Notes under the pieces: generated by a model
The model's input: only the letters and a program-made list of their open reading frames with translations
What the model was told of the DNA's origin: nothing
Database searches by the model: none
Translations under genes and position numbers: made by a program
Assembly: GCF_000234665.1 (NCBI RefSeq)
Contig: NC_018326.1
Span: 124,001-188,000 of the forward strand
DNA length: 64,000 nucleotides
Direction: 5' to 3'
Source of the DNA: Leishmania mexicana MHOM/GT/2001/U1103
Lineage: Eukaryota; Euglenozoa; Kinetoplastea; Trypanosomatida; Trypanosomatidae
Shown: positions 31,547-40,939 of the stretch, piece after piece
Layout of the letters: every line of letters starts with the position of its first letter
How positions within the stretch are numbered: position 1 is the first letter of the stretch

Positions 31547-33709
31547 CTAACGGAAGTTCACCGGGGCCTTCTGTGAGACGTCGTATAACACGCGCTCCTT
31601 GTAGAGCGCCCATTTGTACAGCTTCTCGTACTCGGCAAAGATTTGTCGGTAGCCGGCGTAATCGTGGTGAACGTGGTCGCGCATGCGTTGCTCCACCACA
31701 CCGACCAACGCTTCGTCCGCGGCACGCGGAAGCAGTACATAGAGCGACGACGCTTGCTGGGCAACCACAGTGGCCTTGTGACGTCTGAAGAGGGAGCTCT
31801 TAGCGGCACGACCACAAGCATAATCGGTCACACCACGAGAAAACTGTCCGCCCGTGTCGCCACATCTGCCAGCTTGGCTAGAACGGAGAGTAGGCTGAGC
31901 CAGCATGCTCTGCCAGTACGTTGCCGTCCATTCGGCGTCCATCGAGGCTACGTGGTCGGGGTCCTCGTTGAGGTAGGCCAGATCGCCACAGTAGTCACCG
32001 CGCCGCAGCTGCGCCACCTCCATGCTGTCCGTCGCCGGCAGCGGCGACATTGGTGGGCAGATGCCCGTGGCGGGCGTCAAGGCGCGCACGAGTTGCATCT
32101 GCTCGGATAAAAGTCTTTGTTGGTCCTGCGACCAGATGCGGCGGACAACGACGAGGCCACCGTCGAGAATAAAGTAGATGGCACACTCCGTCACTGGGGT
32201 GAGACCTTCGCGAAACAAGACCGTCTGCGTGGGGACGCGAATGGGAATCAAGTTCCGCGCCGCTTTATCGAGAAGTAACGCGATAGACGGGACGGCGGCC
32301 TCCGCCACCGTAGCAGCTACACCACCTTGCGGCCCCTGCTCCTCCCGCGCGTCATCCACACCAGTGCCGGTGGTGACGTCAGGGTCGAAGAGACGAACGC
32401 GCAGCTCGTGCGCGAGAAATCGCCGCTGCGCGCGGAGCACCGCCTCGTTGGCGCGGCGGCACACGCGCCGCAAGCGCGCTGCCACCTCGGGTGGTCGCCC
32501 CTCGGAACTCACTATCAGCAGCGTACTCGTCTCGGACGTCACGTACTGCGCCTCAGGTGGCAAGGCACCCCAGATCAGAGCATATCCCATGGCATCGCCC
32601 GGCTGAAGCTCGTAGCTCTGCCACAACGATGTCTTCACCGCATCCTCCATCAGATCGCGCTCACGAGGCCACTCGAGATGGCAGTGTCCGCCCAGAAGCA
32701 CTAAAGCAAAGGCTCCGTCGCCGTTGAGCGTGTCGTCCTCCGGGAAGAAGAGCGGCGCCGTAGTGATGCCAGTGGCAGGTGCTTTCGTCAACCCTCCCGG
32801 AGACTGCCCCTGCGAGCTTTGGGTGCTGCGCATTGTCGTCGTCTTCACCGCGATCGGCGGCAGTGTGCCGTCCATGTTAGAGCCAACCACTCTTTCTGTG
32901 CACTCCGATGGCAGCGACGGTGGCTCGCCGCGGCCCATTTGCTCCCTGAAACACTGAAAGAGTTGCGCTGCCGGCATCATACAAACTCGCGGCGACCCCT
33001 CCTGCTCGTCCTCCTCATCCTGCAACGGCGGTAACAGCAACGCCTCCAGCGACAGCGGCGGCCTATCCGCATGCGTCTTTGCGATCGCCTCAGCGGCGGC
33101 ACCCGTGCTACTTGACAAGTAAGCCGCATGACCAGCGGCACCTTTGCGCAGGAGCACCCTGCCTGCGCCCGTCACCTCCATCACCGCCATTGTCTCGGCC
33201 AGCGTCAGCAAATCGTCGTCCAGCAGAGGTGCGAATAGGGAGAGGGAGCGCAGCAGGCGCAGCGAAAGGTGAATATCCTCCTCGGCGCGGTACGCGATCG
33301 GTAGCTGCAGTGACTGCCGGACGCGGCGCCACTCGCACAAGCCGCCGACGCATTCATCTGTCAACGGTGTGGACGGCGCCGCTTGCAGCTCTTCTGCCTT
33401 GCGCGCGCTGGATGAACACACGGGCGCCTCAAGATGCGCCACAGCCGCAAGCGAGGTGATGGTTGGGATCGCGACTGCCGGTACCTGTAAAGGCGAACGC
33501 TGAGGAGTGACCGCAGACAGTTTTTTGGGGGACGAGGTTTTCGTGGCACAAGAAATACCAGTGCGAGTCGACACCAGCCATTCTGGTCCCTTCCCAGGGT
33601 CTTTGCTCTTGCGGTTGGCCGCCTCTGGTGGGTCGATACCCAGAAGTTGCGACAGAGGCGGCAGCGCGGCGACCTGCTCCGCCACCGTGAGGCTGCTCAG
33701 CGTGGGCAT
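31547..33709 (-). CDS. Protein with degenerate cyclic-nucleotide-binding (CNB) domains
   Basis: A 720-residue protein whose C-terminal half resembles a CNB/CAP_ED fold. LDKAARNLIPIRVPTQTVLF, then an IYFILDGGLVVVRRI strand pair and GDYCGDLAYLNEDPDHVAS, fit the order of strands and the phosphate-binding cassette. The cassette lacks the usual FGExALxxxxPRxA signature: the Glu is Asp and the Arg that holds the cyclic phosphate is absent. cAMP/cGMP binding is therefore doubtful. An earlier, more broken CNB-like region begins near LLRSLSLFAPLLDDDLL and resumes at FALVLLGGHCHLEW, split by a long acidic and Ser/Thr-rich insert. The N-terminal 120 residues are low-complexity. The C-terminus is helical and basic. 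The start is the first ATG at 33709. It could be a flagellar or PKA-related regulator, but that is inference. Confidence 0.7.
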   Translation of the reverse strand: MPTLSSLTVAEQVAALPPLSQLLGIDPPEAANRKSKDPGKGPEWLVSTRTGISCATKTSSPKKLSAVTPQRSPLQVPAVAIPTITSLAAVAHLEAPVCSSSARKAEELQAAPSTPLTDECVGGLCEWRRVRQSLQLPIAYRAEEDIHLSLRLLRSLSLFAPLLDDDLLTLAETMAVMEVTGAGRVLLRKGAAGHAAYLSSSTGAAAEAIAKTHADRPPLSLEALLLPPLQDEEDEQEGSPRVCMMPAAQLFQCFREQMGRGEPPSLPSECTERVVGSNMDGTLPPIAVKTTTMRSTQSSQGQSPGGLTKAPATGITTAPLFFPEDDTLNGDGAFALVLLGGHCHLEWPRERDLMEDAVKTSLWQSYELQPGDAMGYALIWGALPPEAQYVTSETSTLLIVSSEGRPPEVAARLRRVCRRANEAVLRAQRRFLAHELRVRLFDPDVTTGTGVDDAREEQGPQGGVAATVAEAAVPSIALLLDKAARNLIPIRVPTQTVLFREGLTPVTECAIYFILDGGLVVVRRIWSQDQQRLLSEQMQLVRALTPATGICPPMSPLPATDSMEVAQLRRGDYCGDLAYLNEDPDHVASMDAEWTATYWQSMLAQPTLRSSQAGRCGDTGGQFSRGVTDYACGRAAKSSLFRRHKATVVAQQASSLYVLLPRAADEALVGVVEQRMRDHVHHDYAGYRQIFAEYEKLYKWALYKERVLYDVSQKAPVNFR

Positions 33710-36700
33710 CCCAGGTGCGTGCGGGGTCTGAAAGAGTCTCAAGATATCGTTGCTCGGAGGTTCCCTCCATCTACATACATATGTATATTAATGGAGGGAG
33801 GTCAGCGGGGGGAGGGAGGGCACCAAACGAGAGGAAGCTCAACAAGACGGGTGAGGGTGTGGAGTCGGTGTGCCCCCTGGGGGAGGGGGGAGAGGGGAGG
33901 GGGTCAGGCGATGTGTGCGCCGTTGCTATACGAGGAAAGAGGAATACACAGGATGGTCAGGTGATGCGGTAGAGGGGACAACGATGCACGGGCACATCCA
34001 GCCATGCCTGTAGAGTGCAGAGCACAGAGCAAGCAGTGAGAGACAGAAAGCGCTGAGGGTAGTGAAGAAAGCGAGAGGTGATGCGAGAGACTCTGCGGAA
34101 AAAAAGCGGCCCCCCACCATGAATGAGTAACAGCCGCCTCTAATTTCCTGTCACGTCGATACACATCGCCCCAAAACGAATCTGCAGCACCGCTGTCTCC
34201 ACGAAAGGAGCGTCACACTCGTGTCTATCATAACACGACAAAGAAAAGATTGCGTTCTGTCTCGATGCATGAACGCCGGTGCGCCTGCGCGTCGCACGTA
34301 CGTATTCCGTAGATTTGATATATACCAGAGAAAAGCATCTCACCACCAATGTTTTCGTTTACGTAGAACACGGTTGACGTCCTTCTTCGGTTTGGTTTCG
34401 CTTATTGCACCTCTGGTAAGCGTGACGACGAGGGGACCGAAGAGGCGCGCACTCCCTGATGGTTGTGTGTCGTCCAGCGACTCGCTCCCTCGCGCACCTA
34501 AACATTCCGTTCATTCCCCCTCCCGCTTGACTTTCTTCTTTTTTTTGCCGGTGGCACCACTGCCTCGAGCCCACCACGACCACCACCGCTGGCCCACCTA
34601 CAGCCGACAGATCAACGGGGGTAACGATGCATGCAAAAGACTTTGCTGTAAAGCAGACGGACACACAATAACGCACTTCTCCGCTTTATCATCATCTCCC
34701 CCCCCCCGCTCGCTCGTGCTACGTTGCAATATTGGGATGAGGAAGCGGAAGGGAAGGGGAGGGGCATCAGTGGCCTTTTTCGAGGTCGCATGTTAGTGGC
34801 CAGACCCCGGCATTTTTTTGTTTCGCGACAGAAGACTGTGCTCGAGGAAAGCGAGGATTGCGTCCAAGGCAGACACAGTGACGCTTGCGGTGACTCCTCC
34901 CCCTAACAAGGCAATAAATGAAAAAGCGAACAACCCTGTCATCGCAGACGCGTCGACGAGGCAAATCGAAAGGAGTACGTAGTGCTGGGTGTGTGTCTCC
35001 ACCAAGGGAGGAGGAAGTGTGTCTGTGCCTGTGTGTGCGTGTGTTATCTGTAGGAACCCCACTCCCTAAAAAAGAAAAGGGGAGGCGAAAAAGACGCACA
35101 CGACGGAGAGAACCCCAGGAGGGAGGGCAGAACAACAAACAACAGTGAGGGAAACCTGTACGACAGACACAAGATCACAACCCCATACGCCCATCGATAT
35201 ATATATATATAGCTGCACACACACACACACGCCTAAACAAATATTTTTCTGCATGTAGCTGTGTGCTTCACGGTGGGTTCGAACACGTGAAAAAGAACAA
35301 AAAAAAGCAAGACGCTCTCCCCCCCCCTCTCCCCCGTCCACCCGTGCCGCAGACCAGGCGCTGACGGCGCGTATCGTCTTTTTGCTGGCGCGCAGACAAC
35401 ACATGGGAAGAAGAAGCTGAAATAAATAAGCCGATCGACCGCAAGAAAAAAAATGTATTTTCCGTTTTGTGTGTGGAGGAGGCGGGGCGGGGCAGGAGAA
35501 GTCGAAGGAGCAAAGGAAAAAGAAGGAGCCGCAGAGGAGGAAAATAGCGTGCTCGGAGGCGAGTCCTCCCCCGCCCCCTTCACGCTGCAGCGAGACTGCG
35601 TGTCTGCCTCGACGCCGCCTCTATACCGTCAGCGACATACACACACACGCCGCCCCACGGACTCGGTGTCTCCTCACTCATCGTTCCCGACGTCAAGCGC
35701 TCACAGGTATGCTTTTCTTTTTAGGCGTTCGGTTTGACCGATCAGGCCACGGACGAGGTGCGAGAGGTCTGCCCTGCCATCCATGCCGCATCTCTCACCA
35801 ACGTCGTGGACACACTAAGAAAGAAGAGAAGGGGGAAGGGGGGTAGAAGGGTGAAAGGTAGAGCGGAGCTGACTTCTGGACCACACACACGCACGCACGC
35901 AGGCGAACAAGCAATGGTAGTCAGCATCAAAATATAGAGAGATAAAGATATAGATATCATGGAGACCAGAAAACAGAAATCGTAGCACAGTAAAACACAA
36001 ACTATGATGAGCATGTTATTGACGTTTGAACACCAAGAAGAAAAGACCCGCCAGGACTTCCGCGAGAGCAGTTTATCGGGGAGGTCTCTGACGGCCTCGC
36101 CAGTCGCGCACAAGGGCACATACGCCATTGCGAGGACAGCCGGCGGTCACCGTCACCCCTTCGTCCACTAACTCTAGATTCAGCGCTGTTTCAAAACGTA
36201 TACTGTCTCTGCCACACAGCACGAGTCAAACTGCTCTCTATCCCCCCCTCGCCCGCCACAACCACCCATCCGCGTGGTGCGTCGCAGCGCTAGACACGCG
36301 CCACAGCAATGCGCCAACCCAGTCATCGGAGAGCATGGCCTCTGTCTCAAAGCCCCACACACACCACCCGCCGCCACGCAGGTCGCCTCACAGCCGCCCC
36401 CCACCCCACACACCCCACCATGCCGGTCGTCGGGTTGTGCATCGCCCTCACGGTGGCTCCCAGGCCCACCGCACCCGTAGGCAGTGTGAGGGCCGGAGGG
36501 GGGTGGGGGCGCGGATGCGCGCGAGCCACGCTGACACCTCGCCACCATCGTATGGGTCATGCAAACGTGCTCACTGCCGCAGCCCGCTCCGACGCAACGC
36601 CATCCAGGACCTGGCCGCCGGCATCCGCAGCGATGCATCGCTCTCACCGCCCCACGTCCTAGTAACCGGGACCCTGTCACCGCCAGCAGCGGTGCAGCAT

Positions 36701-37417
36701 TGGCAGGGTATAGGTGGGGAGAGGTAGGGTGCACTGGGCCCTGTGATACCACACGCCGAGGTGCGCCAGCTTCCCGTCATGAAGGCCACCGAGAACCCTT
36801 CACGAAGAAATGAGAAGTCTCGAGGCCCTCACCGGCGCCGAACTCATGAAGCGATGGATGCTGTGCCACTGATGATGCGCAGCAGCGTGAGAGGAGAAAA
36901 ATACAAGAGCAGCCGCGTGGCTACCGTGCAGCGATACGAGCGCTGTCTCGGAGGCGATGCAGTGTGGCCTGTGCGGAACGGTGATGGAACGGCGGAGAGA
37001 AGGAAGAAGCGAAAGGACGCAGATGAGCACCGATGCGCTCGGCATGCGAGAGAACCGTGCACGTGCACGCGCACCCCTCCCCTCCCCTCCCCTCCCCAAT
37101 AACAAAAATAAGAAACACACAAAGACGGGCACCGGAAGATACAAAGTCGATGACGCGAGCACCACCGTCAGACGTGCGGGCCGACGGCGGGTGCAGCAGT
37201 GCATGCAAGCACAAAACAGAAAAACAAAAAACAGAGAAGACGGAGATAGAGCGATGTGACGAGAAGCTCCCGGTACAACACGCCAAAAGACCAGAGCACG
37301 GGAGAGCACACGCACAGCACGAAAACGAGCCAAGAAAGCGGGTGGGGTGGGGGGCCACCGAGTGCCGCCAGGACGGGGGATGGAGATGGGGCGCAGGGCA
37401 CAGCGTCAGAGCAAAAA
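33710..37417. other. 3.7-kb intergenic block with one SIDER2 copy
   Basis: No supported gene. It holds an AT-rich patch with a 12-bp palindrome near 33776-33790, purine-rich plus-strand DNA at 33795-33910 (likely acceptor region of the CNB-type gene), and an AT run at 35197-35211. A CA run lies at 35216-35231 and the SIDER2 element at 36206-36786. A CCCCTCCCCTCC stretch lies at 37074-37100. The part nearest 37417 is the receptor-gene 3' UTR. Confidence 0.6.
36206..36786 (-). mobile_element. SIDER2-type retroposon, copy A
   Basis: A non-coding element of about 580 bp lying in the 3' UTR region of the receptor gene. Its sequence is repeated almost exactly at 56067-56622 and 62571-63168. Read on the minus strand, its 5' end (high-coordinate side) carries AGCTGGCGCACCTC followed by CGTG and AGGGC. 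This resembles the Pr77 hallmark shared by ingi/L1Tc and Leishmania SIDER elements. It is oriented with transcription, as expected for SIDERs that act in 3' UTRs. SIDER2 elements are known to destabilise host mRNAs. Compared with copy C it lacks the 22-nt segment beyond the hallmark. Confidence 0.8.
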
Positions 37418-40400
37418 CTAGCGAAGTCCCGGTAAGAGATCGTCGTCAGTGGCGGCGAGAGAAAAGACAGTCTGTGCATGGCCCTCACGATCCGCACTGC
37501 CGCTGCCGTTGCCGCTGCCATTGCCGCTGCCACTGCCACTGCCGCCGACGCTCTCGCTGCTACCGCCATCCGAAGCGGCGGCGAAGTCGTACCCGTTCCA
37601 GTTGTTGCGAGCGTCCGCAGACGCACGGGCAGTAGCTCCAACGCTTCTGGCGTCGTTGCGCGAGACAGCGTCGCGAATGTGCTGGCCCATGCTTACCACC
37701 ACGCCCCATAGTTGCTGCACTGTCGCTGCCGTACGGTCGCGCTCCAACGATGACGGCTCCGAAGGGTCGCCTCCGTCGTCATGATCATCTGAGTCGTCCA
37801 AGATGCCGCCGTAGGCGTCCAGCTCCGCTCCTTCTCCACGTGCCGCGCGTGCGACACGCTCCCGCAGACGACGGTAGAACACCGTCATCACTGCCAATCC
37901 ACCTAGAACGAGCCCGAGAATCACGAGGAGCACCACCACCGTTCTGCGAGAGGTACCCCTGCCAGAGGCACCGCCGGATGGATTGCAAGGACGCGGCTTC
38001 ACAGGGGGCAGCGGCGAGGCACCTGGTGTGCAGTTCGCGCGGTCGGGTAGAAGTACATAGACACCCTCCTGTGTGCGTGTAGATGAGTTGCACTCCAGCC
38101 AGCGCACGGTGTAGGAGTCGAGGGTGCACTCGGTGCACTTCACAATAATCGGGTCTGGCGGCACGTAGCCGCCGAGGCAGTGGATACTATCCCAGCGTAA
38201 GGTGTAGTACACCCGCCGCGTCGTTACGCCAGGATCATCGCAGCTCGTCTCCACTTTTTCATAGCTTTCGTTTGTGCAGAGGGGGCACGCGTAGGAAGAG
38301 CGCCACCGAAGGATCAGGGCCTCATCGCCCTCGCTGATGTACTGCAGTGTGCCGAACTTTGGCTCACCGGCGTTCGTGCTGCATTCCAGTTCGATAAACG
38401 CCATGTAGTTGGTCCGTAGGTCGTAGACCCAGTCGCTCATGGAGGTATCGACGCCGTAGAAGGTGTATGGGCTACCTAACTGCGTCACCTGGTAGAGATG
38501 CCGACCGACGTCCATGTGCCCAACGGCGTCACCAAAGTGGTGCCCGTTGGTGGCTGAAGTTCGCTGACACACGTACGCGCTAGAGGAGCTGTTGCGGACG
38601 CGCTCTGAAGGCACGCACAGCCCATCGCGCGTGACCGGGGCGAAGGCAGCGTCGCTCTCGGAAATGGTCCAGGCATCTGGAACCGGGAGCGGGTCGCATG
38701 GAGAGTAGTAGAAGCGGGGTATATTGGCCTTGTCTGCCTCCTCGACCGTCATGTTCGACATGGACGTGTTCAGTATCGGCATGAACGGCGTCGTTGTATT
38801 CAAGACGACGCCTCGCAGATCGCTGAAGTTGTATATCATGCCGTTTCTTTCGAACACGCAAGTGGAGCTGCAGCCCGTGTGGTCTGCGTTCACCGTCGCG
38901 CTGCTCGGGCACTGAAGGCATGTCGTGAAGCCGTATCCGGGAGCGTAGGTGTTGCCGGTGCACCCCACGCACCGGTGCGCTCGCACGGCGGGTTGCACGG
39001 TGCCAGGTGGGCATGGAGTCATCTTCGCCGCGCGTGATGGGCAGCTGAACCCGGCTCGGCAGGGTTGACACGCCTGCACGCCGCCGGATACATCGCCAAA
39101 CACTTCCAGGCCCACGATCACGACTGAGATCGGGTTTGATGTGTCGGCGAGCTCCTCAACGACCCAGTTTAGGCGGTGCTGCAGGCCTCGCAGCTTCGAG
39201 CCGGAGCCGCTGGCAGGAAGCGCCGAATCGACGAAATACGGCACAAGAACAGAGTACCACACCGAGTTAAGACCCCGTGTGTGAGTCGCAACACTTCGGA
39301 CCACATATTCGGCGCCGTCGTTCACGATGACCCGCACGTTCAAGGTCGTCCGCCAATCCAGCCGTTGCACGTACTTGCCCTCAGCGTCGACATACGCGAA
39401 GGTGATGTTCACCCAGCCGTCTTCCTCGGCATTGAAGGTGTAGTTGAGGGTGGCCAGCGAGTAGGTCGAGCCGGCAAAGTGTTCTTGTCGAATGCCGATC
39501 AGCGTATTGTCCTCATCCGCGAACGGAAGCGCCACAAGCTCAAAGCCTCTCCCCTCCTCCGTTTGGCAGCGGCTCGCAGAGCCTGTGCAGTATATGCGCG
39601 ACATCGAGGTCCCTGGCAGGGCCTTCACATCACCGCCGAGGCTGTCGAAGCCACTGCTGTACACCAGCCTGGGTATGGCGGCCGTCCCCAATGGACACAC
39701 TTCGCACCTATTGCCGAAGAGGTACTCACCCGCAGGGCAACCGACACACGCCCCCCGACCTCGACTGTCTGTACGCCGCATGCCCGGCAGACATCCCGCG
39801 CATTCGACCCTGGTCGTCATCGGTCTGCTGCCCTCCACTTCAGCACAGTCTGCGCCCTCGTACTTGACCCAGCTCCGCACTCGCGTGTTGTCACTCCGGC
39901 ACCTGCCGTACTGCGCAAGGTAGTCGCTCCTCCCGCACGCGCGCATGGGAGTGCACCTGCTAGCGCCCCCTGGCGATGAGGTGCCCGGTGGGCACCGGAG
40001 ACACTGCGTATCGCCCTCCCCCCGGTATGTGTTCCGTGGGCATCGCACGCACTGGGATGCGCCAATACCACCAGTGCCCTCAGTGGCCGTCCAGTGCCCG
40101 AGTGGACACCTGACGCAATGCATCTCTGCCACACTCTTGCGCGTGCCTTTGACGACAATGTTGCGCAACAGCGCCCGATCATTCACGCCGGTGAGCTCCT
40201 CGCCGTAGAGTGGACCGGTGCTGTCCTTCATGTAGTCAAACTGAACCTGGGTGGAACCGTGCGACAGCGGTAGGGAGGCGTGATACCAGTCGCGGTGCAC
40301 CCCCGTGGCGAAAAATCGGTACCTACCAACCTCCATGTTCGGGTTTCTGACAACGGAGTTGTTTAGGCGCAGCACGAGTCCGTCGTACATCTCCTCAGAC

Positions 40401-40939
40401 GAGATCGAGTAATCGAACTCGAGCGAACCGCTGCTCTCAGTGACGTCAACCACGAATTCCAGCGTGGACTCCACCGACTCGTCGATCGTACCCCACTGCG
40501 TCATGGGACGGTCCTCGGTCGGCTGCACACCCGAGGAGACGACCGTCCCGTAAGTATCCTCCACGGCGCTCCACGACGCACATGGCTCCGGACTGCAGTA
40601 CGTTCTCATTCCTTCCGGCAAGGGATCAAAGATCGAGTAGCGGGTCGTGTATGAGGAGTAGGTGCCGGCTGGACACAGGGCACACTCAAGCAACACCGGG
40701 TCCAGGTGATAGCCATCTGTACAGCCGTAACAAGCAGTGGTGCGTGGGCGCGGCACGACAAGATCCCCCTGCTCGCAATCCGCGTCGCTGCTGAGGTACG
40801 ACAGGACGGTCACCTTGCCCGTCTGCTTATCACACGGCAAGAAGTAGTACATGATATCCGCGGTTGTGCACCGGCGGGCTGCAGCGTTACCAGCCACAAG
40901 CAGCAGCAACAGCAGTGCCACGGTTGGCACGGCGGACAT
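37418..40939 (-). CDS. ELAPOR/M6PR-like cysteine-rich type I membrane protein
   Basis: A 1173-residue protein resembling animal ELAPOR1/2 (EIG121/KIAA1324), endosome-lysosome receptors with GCC2/GCC3-type Cys repeats and mannose-6-phosphate-receptor-like domains. From the ATG at 40939 it has a clear signal peptide (VALLLLLLVAGNAAA). A CDxxxGK and ECALCPAGTYS opening block follows, as in ELAPOR. Tandem Cys repeats lie at about 285-330 (CVRCPLGHW, CVRCPRNTY, CLRCPPGT), with more near 650-720. There are many N-x-S/T sites, one transmembrane helix at about 1000-1021, and a 152-residue acidic cytosolic tail. The tail has a YGGI motif, a Ser/Gly/Asn repeat and a C-terminal DDDLL. Upstream in-frame ATGs at 40996 and 41029 are possible, giving a basic extension before the signal core. 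The likely role is sorting between Golgi and endosome or flagellar pocket (inferred). Confidence 0.8.
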   Translation of the reverse strand: MSAVPTVALLLLLLVAGNAAARRCTTADIMYYFLPCDKQTGKVTVLSYLSSDADCEQGDLVVPRPRTTACYGCTDGYHLDPVLLECALCPAGTYSSYTTRYSIFDPLPEGMRTYCSPEPCASWSAVEDTYGTVVSSGVQPTEDRPMTQWGTIDESVESTLEFVVDVTESSGSLEFDYSISSEEMYDGLVLRLNNSVVRNPNMEVGRYRFFATGVHRDWYHASLPLSHGSTQVQFDYMKDSTGPLYGEELTGVNDRALLRNIVVKGTRKSVAEMHCVRCPLGHWTATEGTGGIGASQCVRCPRNTYRGEGDTQCLRCPPGTSSPGGASRCTPMRACGRSDYLAQYGRCRSDNTRVRSWVKYEGADCAEVEGSRPMTTRVECAGCLPGMRRTDSRGRGACVGCPAGEYLFGNRCEVCPLGTAAIPRLVYSSGFDSLGGDVKALPGTSMSRIYCTGSASRCQTEEGRGFELVALPFADEDNTLIGIRQEHFAGSTYSLATLNYTFNAEEDGWVNITFAYVDAEGKYVQRLDWRTTLNVRVIVNDGAEYVVRSVATHTRGLNSVWYSVLVPYFVDSALPASGSGSKLRGLQHRLNWVVEELADTSNPISVVIVGLEVFGDVSGGVQACQPCRAGFSCPSRAAKMTPCPPGTVQPAVRAHRCVGCTGNTYAPGYGFTTCLQCPSSATVNADHTGCSSTCVFERNGMIYNFSDLRGVVLNTTTPFMPILNTSMSNMTVEEADKANIPRFYYSPCDPLPVPDAWTISESDAAFAPVTRDGLCVPSERVRNSSSSAYVCQRTSATNGHHFGDAVGHMDVGRHLYQVTQLGSPYTFYGVDTSMSDWVYDLRTNYMAFIELECSTNAGEPKFGTLQYISEGDEALILRWRSSYACPLCTNESYEKVETSCDDPGVTTRRVYYTLRWDSIHCLGGYVPPDPIIVKCTECTLDSYTVRWLECNSSTRTQEGVYVLLPDRANCTPGASPLPPVKPRPCNPSGGASGRGTSRRTVVVLLVILGLVLGGLAVMTVFYRRLRERVARAARGEGAELDAYGGILDDSDDHDDGGDPSEPSSLERDRTAATVQQLWGVVVSMGQHIRDAVSRNDARSVGATARASADARNNWNGYDFAAASDGGSSESVGGSGSGSGNGSGNGSGSADREGHAQTVFSLAATDDDLLPGLR
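37499..37558. repeat. In-frame hexamer repeat encoding a Ser/Gly/Asn tract
   Basis: Repeated GCCGCTGCC / ATTGCCGCTGCC units on the plus strand encode a GSGSGSGNGSGNGSGS-like tract in the cytosolic tail of the receptor. Its length is likely to vary between strains. Confidence 0.8.

Noticed and set aside
35264..35285. GGTTCGAAC resembling a tRNA T-arm
   Set aside because: No matching stem of five pairs, no acceptor or D/anticodon arms at proper spacing on either strand.
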